Shown: positions 59,176 through 64,000 of the stretch, piece by piece
How positions within the stretch are numbered: the stretch's first letter is position 1
How the letters are laid out: the number at the start of each line of letters is the position of its first letter
Assembly (NCBI GenBank): GCA_016208085.1
Contig: JACQYT010000016.1
Span: 62,001 to 126,000 of the forward strand
Source: Elusimicrobiota bacterium
GTDB lineage: Bacteria; Elusimicrobiota; Elusimicrobia; Elusimicrobiales; UBA9959
DNA length: 64,000 nucleotides
Direction: 5' to 3'
Program-made: the position numbers and the translations under genes
The notes under the pieces: generated by a model
What the model was told of the DNA's origin: nothing
The model's database searches: none
What the model saw: the letters and a program-made list of their open reading frames with translations, nothing else

Positions 59176-59988
59176 ATGGATATCGCGACATTTACAGGAA
59201 TAATAGTATTCCTTGGTTTCGTTTTCGCGGCCGTTTTCGTGGGCGGCGACTACAAACTGTCCGCTTTCGAGCCCTTCATAAACCTGGAGGCCGGCCTTGT
59301 CGTAATGGGTGGCACTTTTTGCGCTATTCTGGTCAATTATCCGCTTTCCGCTGTTATAGGAGTGGGTAAGGTTCTCAAGCAGGTTATGACTTCCAAGGGC
59401 GAAGACACTTCCCGGCTGGTCGTGACTTTTCTAGGTCTTTCGCAAAAGGCCAAAAAAGAAGGTTTTCTGGCTTTAGAAACCGATGTCAAGGCTCTGGACA
59501 ATGATTTTCTTAAACGGGGCGTTCAGCTGGTCATAGACGGCGCGGACCATGAATTTATAAGGAACATGCTCGAGACGGAACTGGATTTTATCAGGGAGCG
59601 ACATAAGGTCGGCAGGGAGATCTTCAACGCCCTCGGCACCTACGCGCCGGCTTTCGGGATTATCGGCACGGTGCTGGGCATGATAATGATGCTGGCCACC
59701 ATAGACGACGTGGGGCAGGTCCCCAAGCGCATGGCTCTGGCGCTTTCAGCCGCTTTCTACGGCCTGGGCGCCGGTTACTGGCTTTTCCTGCCGATGGCCG
59801 GCAAGCTCAAGCACAGGTCGGAGGAAGAGCTTTTTGTAAAAGAGATAATAATAAGAGGCGTGCTCCTTTTACAGAGCGGCGCCACGCCCAGCGTCGTGGA
59901 GGCGAATTTAAAAGCCTATCTTGAACCTTCCAAGAGAAAGACCGTGACGAAAGAAGAAGAGAAAGGCGCCGGTAAAGCGGGAGCGTAG
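59176..59988 (+). CDS. motA: MotA stator protein
   Basis: A 270-aa protein with the standard MotA plan: helices at about 4-22 and 35-57, a large cytoplasmic loop (about 60-150), and helices at about 155-173 (TYAPAFGIIGTVLGMIMML) and 187-210 (ending GYWLFLPMAGKL). The two conserved prolines (TYAP, FLP) are present, and the loop ends IRERHKVGREIF, with charged residues in the region that contacts FliG. MotA pairs with MotB as a proton- or sodium-driven stator. GGAG 6 nt before the ATG supports the start. The FliF-FliG fusion encoded upstream is the natural candidate for its rotor partner. Confidence 0.9.
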   Translation: MDIATFTGIIVFLGFVFAAVFVGGDYKLSAFEPFINLEAGLVVMGGTFCAILVNYPLSAVIGVGKVLKQVMTSKGEDTSRLVVTFLGLSQKAKKEGFLALETDVKALDNDFLKRGVQLVIDGADHEFIRNMLETELDFIRERHKVGREIFNALGTYAPAFGIIGTVLGMIMMLATIDDVGQVPKRMALALSAAFYGLGAGYWLFLPMAGKLKHRSEEELFVKEIIIRGVLLLQSGATPSVVEANLKAYLEPSKRKTVTKEEEKGAGKAGA

Positions 59989-60013
59989 CCCGAAAATTGT
60001 CCGCAATTTTCGG
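59989..60013 (+). repeat. Minimal family-1 palindrome directly after motA
   Basis: CCCGAAAATTG (59989-59999), TCCG, then CAATTTTCGG (60004-60013). These are the two ends of the family-1 element with the interior missing. As with the copy at 43078, it begins at the base after a stop codon. Confidence 0.75.
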
Positions 60014-60114
60014 AAGGATGAAGGATGAGGGATGAAGGATGAAGGTAAAGACAATAGAAAATAAAGAGAGTTCTCTGACCCTTAGCCTTTAGCCTTTATC
60101 CTTTAGCCTTTCAG
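60014..60114 (+). repeat. Two heptamer arrays in the motA-motB spacer
   Basis: AAGGATG, AAGGATG, AGGGATG, AAGGATG occupy 60014-60041, in the complement sense of the TCATCCT array at 43441. CCTTAGC, CTTTAGC, CTTTATC, CTTTAGC, CTTTCAG occupy 60080-60114 just before motB. These two are only partly complementary. Confidence 0.8.
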
Positions 60115-60123
60115 TTTTTATTT

Positions 60124-60909
60124 ATGCCTTTAAAAGTCAGGAACATGATAGCTGAAGACGATCCAAGGGTGTGCCAGATAGGCCATCCGGCGCCGCCGTG
60201 GCTCGTCAATTACGCCGACCTGATGACCGAAATGGTCTGCTTTTTCGTCATCCTCTACGCCCTGTCCGCCGCGTTGAACAAGGATATGCAGGGCGCCCAG
60301 GAGAAGATAAAGGAAATGATTGAGAAGGGCAAGATGCAGGGGACTGTGGCCATAGACAAAGAGGGCCTCAGGATAACGCTTGAGGAGCAGAAAGACCGTA
60401 TCTTTTTTATGAGCGGCAGGGCCGAATTGACCGACGATATGAAGGCAGCGCTTGAAAATGTCGTCCCGGTCCTGGCTAAGCTTTCCGGCAAATACGATAT
60501 ACTGGTGGAGGGACATACCGACAACGTCCCGATAGCCACCAGGCAGTTCGCCTCCAACTGGGAGCTTTCCACGGCCCGGGCAACCAACGTGGTTAAAGTT
60601 CTGCTGGCGCGGCCGGGATTTGTTCCCAGTAAAATGGCCGCCGTCGGCTACGGCGAATACCATCCGATCGTGGTAAACAATACCGAGGAGAACAGAAAGA
60701 AGAACCGCCGGGTGGTATTCTTCGTAAAAATCAATTCTTACCCGGACGCGTCCAAAAAACCTTCTTCGCCCCCGAAAAAAGGGGCATCAGCGGTCATCGT
60801 AGCCGCTGATGAGGGCGCTCCGCATGCGGCCGGCGCGATTTCCGAAGCCGCGCAGCCCCAGGCCCCGCCCGGCGAACAGACTGAAGCGGCGCAGCAGGAG
60901 GGCCGATGA
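60124..60909 (+). CDS. motB: MotB stator protein with OmpA-like domain
   Basis: A 261-aa protein. The single helix at about 26-48 (WLVNYADLMTEMVCFFVILY) carries the ion-binding Asp at position 32, the same number as in E. coli MotB. A Glu at 36 where a hydrophobic residue is usual is odd. Residues about 128-210 are the OmpA-like peptidoglycan-binding domain (VEGHTDNVPI, NWELSTARA, VGYGEYHP, NRKKNRRVVFF). The C-terminal 45 residues are a low-complexity Pro/Ala tail. It anchors the MotA stator to the cell wall. It is separated from motA by 135 bp holding a minimal palindrome and heptamer arrays, and no Shine-Dalgarno sequence is visible. Confidence 0.9.
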   Translation: MPLKVRNMIAEDDPRVCQIGHPAPPWLVNYADLMTEMVCFFVILYALSAALNKDMQGAQEKIKEMIEKGKMQGTVAIDKEGLRITLEEQKDRIFFMSGRAELTDDMKAALENVVPVLAKLSGKYDILVEGHTDNVPIATRQFASNWELSTARATNVVKVLLARPGFVPSKMAAVGYGEYHPIVVNNTEENRKKNRRVVFFVKINSYPDASKKPSSPPKKGASAVIVAADEGAPHAAGAISEAAQPQAPPGEQTEAAQQEGR

Positions 60910-60911
60910 AT

Positions 60912-60976
60912 AAAAATTTTTGCGGCAAAAATTTTTACCATTCCCCGCCCTCTAGGGCGGGAAAACCTTGGGGCAA
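60912..60976 (+). repeat. Left-end fragment of a family-2 element
   Basis: AAAAATTTTTGC-G-GCAAAAATTTTT followed by a CCCGCCC/GGGCGGG hairpin and AACCTTGGGGCAAG. It matches the left 65 bp of the element at 43124 but lacks the right end. It starts 2 nt after the motB stop and ends 10 nt before the next ATG. Confidence 0.8.
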
Positions 60977-60986
60977 GAAGGATTTA

Positions 60987-61730
60987 ATGAAAACCGCGGC
61001 GCTGGGCGTTTCTTTCGTGTTTCTCACCGGCTGTTTCGGCGGATTTAAAAGCCTTAAGGTCGTGGATCTGACCGATACGCGGGTGGGAGACCTTTCTCTG
61101 ACCAAAAAAGTGACCGGCAAGCGCGAGTTTCTTCTTTTCTCCACCACCAAAACGGGGGTATTCCTTGAGGGGAATATCCAGGGCATAATCACCGATTACC
61201 AGGGCAACCCGATAGAGGGCGTCACGGTCAAGGTCATGCCGGACACGGGCCGTTCAAAGACCGGCGAAACGGCGTCCGATGCTTTCGCCGGCGTAGAAGA
61301 AAATGTCGGCGCCGCCATCAATCTCTCTTTCGCTCCCGGCATCAGCGATTCCATGGGGCTTTTTAAGATCCGCTTTTCGCTTCCGCTCGTTGACAAGGAA
61401 GTGGACGTCAGGGGCAAGCTGGTCTATAATCCGGGCTGGGACCAGGCCAGGCTTAACCTGGGCAAGGCCTACGAACCGCAGATGAAAGATTCTCCGTTCA
61501 GGCTCTACTATAGTATGAAAACCGGCTTTCTGGCTTTTGCCGAGGGCGTACGCAAAGCGATAGTTCAGCCGGTGGGCGAGGGCCAGGGCAAGCTCAAGGT
61601 CCTGCCCGGCTCCGCCGCCCCGCAGACGTTGACGCCCGCTGTGGAACCCGCCACGGGCCAACCTCCGGCCGCCGGCGCCCCGGACAAGGCCGAGGAAGAC
61701 CTTTTCAAAGGCTTCGATTTCGGCCAATAA
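60987..61730 (+). CDS. Lipoprotein with carboxypeptidase-regulatory-like domain
   Basis: A 247-aa protein. The start at 60987 is chosen because it gives a clean lipoprotein signal (MKTAALGVSFVFLTGC, Cys16 as the lipidated residue) and has AAGGA upstream; the frame also runs back through the mobile fragment to 60906, which is unlikely to be translated. Residues about 55-150 (GNIQGIITDYQGNPIEGVTV) resemble a CarboxypepD_reg-like beta-sandwich. The C-terminal 50 residues are Pro/Ala-rich and end DLFKGFDFGQ. It is the last gene before housekeeping genes and probably forms the periplasmic or outer-membrane part of the MotAB-associated unit. No specific function is recognised. Confidence 0.65.
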   Translation: MKTAALGVSFVFLTGCFGGFKSLKVVDLTDTRVGDLSLTKKVTGKREFLLFSTTKTGVFLEGNIQGIITDYQGNPIEGVTVKVMPDTGRSKTGETASDAFAGVEENVGAAINLSFAPGISDSMGLFKIRFSLPLVDKEVDVRGKLVYNPGWDQARLNLGKAYEPQMKDSPFRLYYSMKTGFLAFAEGVRKAIVQPVGEGQGKLKVLPGSAAPQTLTPAVEPATGQPPAAGAPDKAEEDLFKGFDFGQ

Positions 61731-61749
61731 AAATGGCGCAGCCATTTTT
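61729..61749 (+). terminator. Possible intrinsic terminator after the motor locus
   Basis: AAAAATGGC-GCA-GCCATTTTT is a perfect 9-bp stem with a 3-nt loop that begins in the stop codon and ends in a T-run. The GC core is short, so termination may be weak, but it is well placed between the lipoprotein gene and mnmA. Confidence 0.5.
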
Positions 61750-61839
61750 GCGGGACAGGACGGCTGGACCGCTTTTCGATTTCCGCTCCCCGGCTGCCTC
61801 GCTGTCCGGTTGCCTAGCCAAAAATACTAAAATATACTA

Positions 61840-62901
61840 ATGAAGAAAGTCGTGATGGCCATGTCGGGGGGGGTGGATTCTTCCGTGGCGGCGGCGCTGT
61901 TGAAGAAAGAGGGGTATGAAGTCATCGGCGTCACGCTGAACCTCTTTGCCGGAGAGAAAGGCTCCCCCGCCTGCTGCGGGGCCGCTCAAGCCGGCGCCGG
62001 AGCGCGCGCGGTCTGCGACGCGCTGGGCGTAAGACATTACTTCAAGAACGCCGGCGAAGTGTTCAAAAAAAAAGTCATTGATGAATTCGTCGGAAGTTAC
62101 GCGGCCGGCGCCACTCCCAATCCCTGCGTCAACTGCAACCGCTTCGTGAAATTTGCCTACCTTTTTGATCTGGCCGGGGCTTTCGGCGCCGGATATCTGG
62201 CCACCGGCCATTACGCGCGGATAGAAAAAACCCCGGACGGCCTGGGGTTATTGCGGGGCTTGGACCCCCTTAAAGACCAGAGCTATTTCCTTTACTGCCT
62301 GAAAAAAGAGCAGCTGTCCCGTGTCCTTTTCCCCCTGGGCGCTCTGACAAAACAGGAGGTCAGGAAAATGGCGGAGGAACTGGAGCTTCCGACCGCCAAA
62401 GTGAAAGAGAGCAGCGATATCTGCTTCGTCGGAGAGGGGGGTTACGCCGGGTACCTTAAAAAGAACGGCGGCCTCAAGCCGCGTTCCGGCAGGATCGTGG
62501 ACGCCGGCGGGAAAACCCTGGGCCGCCATGAAGGCTTTTTTAATTATACCGTGGGGCAGCGCCGGGGGCTGGGCGTTTACGCCGTGGAGCGTCTCTACGT
62601 GACGGCTTTGAAGCCCGAAACCAACGAGGTGACGCTGGGCGGACTGGCTGAAGCGCGCTTCAGCTTTTTCAAGGCTTCCGGCATGAACTGGCTCGTGAAA
62701 AAACCGGCGGCCGGCGCTCGCATCGCCGCGCAGATACGCTACCGGCACAAACCGGCTTCCTGCCTTATCGTCTCGTCGCACGGGACCGGGTTCTCCGGGA
62801 CTTTTGACGAACCGCAGTTCGCCCCGGCCCGGGGCCAGTCGGTGGTGTTCTATCAGGACGACCGGGTCCTTGGCGGAGGGGTGATAGAGGACGTGAGGTA
62901 A
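61840..62901 (+). CDS. mnmA: tRNA-specific 2-thiouridylase MnmA
   Basis: A 353-aa protein, the usual length. The PP-loop SGGVDSS at residues 9-15 binds ATP. The two catalytic cysteines are in NPCVNCN (about residue 90-95) and SSDICFVGE (about 188). GHYARI and the LKDQSYFL motif follow, and the C-terminal beta-barrel has TVGQRRGLGV. It places the s2 group on U34 of tRNAs for Lys, Glu and Gln, using sulfur passed from IscS-type enzymes. It sits behind a probable terminator and is separate from the motor genes; ddl follows 67 nt later. Confidence 0.95.
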   Translation: MKKVVMAMSGGVDSSVAAALLKKEGYEVIGVTLNLFAGEKGSPACCGAAQAGAGARAVCDALGVRHYFKNAGEVFKKKVIDEFVGSYAAGATPNPCVNCNRFVKFAYLFDLAGAFGAGYLATGHYARIEKTPDGLGLLRGLDPLKDQSYFLYCLKKEQLSRVLFPLGALTKQEVRKMAEELELPTAKVKESSDICFVGEGGYAGYLKKNGGLKPRSGRIVDAGGKTLGRHEGFFNYTVGQRRGLGVYAVERLYVTALKPETNEVTLGGLAEARFSFFKASGMNWLVKKPAAGARIAAQIRYRHKPASCLIVSSHGTGFSGTFDEPQFAPARGQSVVFYQDDRVLGGGVIEDVR

Positions 62902-62968
62902 GAAGTCAGACTTTAAGGTATTCCTTTTTGATATCCGATCTCTGACCTCTACATTGAAGGAGCATTTC

Positions 62969-64000
62969 ATGAAAGAGAAAATCGGCGTTATCTTCGGCGG
63001 CAGGTCGGCGGAGCACGAGGTGTCCATAGAGTCGGCCAAAACCGTGGTGAAGAATCTTTCCCTGGCGGGCTACGCGGTAAGCCCGATTTATATCCCGCGC
63101 CGCGGGGCGTGGCGGAGAGTGGCTCCCGCTGCGCTCGCCGGCGGCAGGCTCGCCGGCACGGACATGGAGCCTTCTTTCGGGAAAGAGAGTTTTATGCTGG
63201 CCGGCCGGCCTTTCCGGTTGGACGCGGTTTTCCCGCTGGTCCACGGCTCTACGGGCGAAGACGGGATCCTGCAGGGGTTTCTGGAGCTGCTGGACCTGCC
63301 TTATGTCGGCTCAGGAGTGCTGGCTTCAGCCGCCGGCATGGATAAGGCGCTCTCAAAAGATATCGCCCGCAAATCCGGCATCCCGCTCCTGCCGCATGTG
63401 GAAATATCCGGCAGGGATAAAAAAAGCGTGGCCGCCGCTCTTAAGGCGGCCAGGCGCCTGGGGCTGCCGCTTTTCGTCAAGCCGGCGCAGCTTGGCTCTT
63501 CCGTGGGCATCACCAAGGTTAAAGCGTTCAATGACCTCGCCAGGGCCGTGGCTTTTGCTTTTCAATATGATTGGAGGGTGCTGATAGAAAAAGGCGTGGA
63601 CCGGGCCAGGGAAATAGTGTGCGGCGCGCTGGGTTCGCCGCTGGACGCCCGCGCGAGCGTCTGCGGCGAAGTCAGGCCGAAGGGCAGGCATGAGTTTTAT
63701 GATTACGAGGCGAAGTATCTGGATGACAACGGCATTGATTTTCTGGCGCCGGCGCCGCTCTCCGTAAAAACGGCCGGCAGACTGCGCGCTCTGTCGGTAG
63801 CGATATTCAAGGCCCTGGGGTGCTGCGGCATGGCAAGGGTGGATTTCCTTATGGAGCCGGGGTCGGAGGACAGGTTCTATTTCTGCGAGATAAACACCAT
63901 TCCCGGCTTTACCTCCCACAGCCTTTATCCGACGCTGTGGAAGAAAACCGGGCTTGATCCCGTGAAACTCAGCCATCGGCTGGTTAGACTGGCTATTGAA
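62969..64000 (+). CDS. ddl: D-alanine--D-alanine ligase (3' end beyond window)
   Basis: 344 codons are open to the last base of the window, with no stop reached, so the C-terminus is missing. GGRSAEHEVS near the start, HGSTGEDGILQGFLEL, KPAQLGSSVGI and the closing EINTIPGFTSHSLYP are signatures of the Ddl ATP-grasp family. YDYEAKYL contains the Tyr typical of D-Ala-D-Ala rather than D-Ala-D-lactate ligases. The enzyme makes the dipeptide for peptidoglycan precursors. GAAGGAG 6 nt before the ATG supports the start. The family is usually 300-370 residues, so only a few residues are likely missing. Confidence 0.93.
   Translation, partial: MKEKIGVIFGGRSAEHEVSIESAKTVVKNLSLAGYAVSPIYIPRRGAWRRVAPAALAGGRLAGTDMEPSFGKESFMLAGRPFRLDAVFPLVHGSTGEDGILQGFLELLDLPYVGSGVLASAAGMDKALSKDIARKSGIPLLPHVEISGRDKKSVAAALKAARRLGLPLFVKPAQLGSSVGITKVKAFNDLARAVAFAFQYDWRVLIEKGVDRAREIVCGALGSPLDARASVCGEVRPKGRHEFYDYEAKYLDDNGIDFLAPAPLSVKTAGRLRALSVAIFKALGCCGMARVDFLMEPGSEDRFYFCEINTIPGFTSHSLYPTLWKKTGLDPVKLSHRLVRLAIE

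Noticed and set aside
43441-60114. Heptamer arrays as CRISPR or telomere-like DNA
   Set aside because: The units are 7 bp without spacers, short and differing between sites, which excludes CRISPR; they are internal and paired with gene ends, so not telomeric.
60906-60986. 27-residue N-terminal extension of the lipoprotein
   Set aside because: It would bury the lipoprotein signal and is encoded by a mobile-element end; the start at 60987 has its own ribosome-binding site.
1-64000. tRNA, rRNA or replication origin
   Set aside because: No cloverleaf with a conserved T-loop, no rRNA-like stretch and no cluster of DnaA boxes was noticed on reading; a covariance search would be needed to exclude a degenerate one.

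Overview
The window comes from a bacterium of a poorly cultured, Gram-negative-type lineage. Secreted proteins with FlgD-like C-termini, PorV-like outer-membrane barrels fused to TPR arms, a giant repeat protein, a lipoprotein and D-Ala-D-Ala ligase point to an outer-membrane organism with peptidoglycan. The mix resembles groundwater Elusimicrobiota, with Omnitrophota as an alternative. This is inference from gene content; there is no rRNA or tRNA here to confirm it. Every convincing gene is on the + strand.

Region 1 (1-4.3 kb) is accessory. It holds two nucleotidyltransferase-fold genes, a single-domain clan AA (retropepsin-like) aspartic protease, a 58-aa ORF coupled to the second nucleotidyltransferase, and two exported HEAT-repeat proteins. 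A ~100-bp dispersed repeat with a conserved micro-reading-frame occurs three times. A consensus sigma-70 promoter precedes a GEMM-I cyclic-dinucleotide riboswitch at 3.17 kb.

Region 2 (4.3-43.1 kb) is one uninterrupted gene of 12,915 codons. It has a signal peptide, a propeller-like head, an IPT/TIG-like domain, about 61 Ig-like repeats, about 17 repeats of a second type, 8-10 of a third type with Ca-binding-like loops, an FN3-like domain and a FlgD-like C-terminal domain that resembles type IX secretion sorting domains. The third copy of the dispersed repeat supplies its annotated start.

Region 3 (43.1-53.9 kb) encodes the probable export partners: a PorV-like barrel with TPRs, a 1,670-aa glycine-rich/FN3 secreted protein with the same kind of C-terminal domain, a membrane class III adenylate cyclase, and, behind a second consensus promoter and a second GEMM-I riboswitch, another PorV-like/TPR protein. 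Both riboswitches carry A where c-di-GMP aptamers normally carry G, as in the cyclic AMP-GMP (3',3'-cGAMP) class.

Region 4 (54.0-61.7 kb) is the most unusual part. A FliF C-terminal domain, one membrane helix, FliG middle and C-terminal domains and a TPR are fused in one protein. Behind it come a long coiled-coil protein, FlbD, MotA, MotB and a lipoprotein. No rod, hook, filament or flagellar export gene is present. It looks like a flagellar stator/rotor module put to another use, possibly to drive secretion or surface movement of the giant proteins next door.

Region 5 (61.8-64.0 kb) is housekeeping: mnmA and a ddl gene cut by the window edge. Non-coding DNA from 43 kb on is packed with palindromic mobile-like elements, one of them nested, and with 7-bp tandem arrays that flank the motor genes as inverted pairs and even encode parts of two signal peptides.
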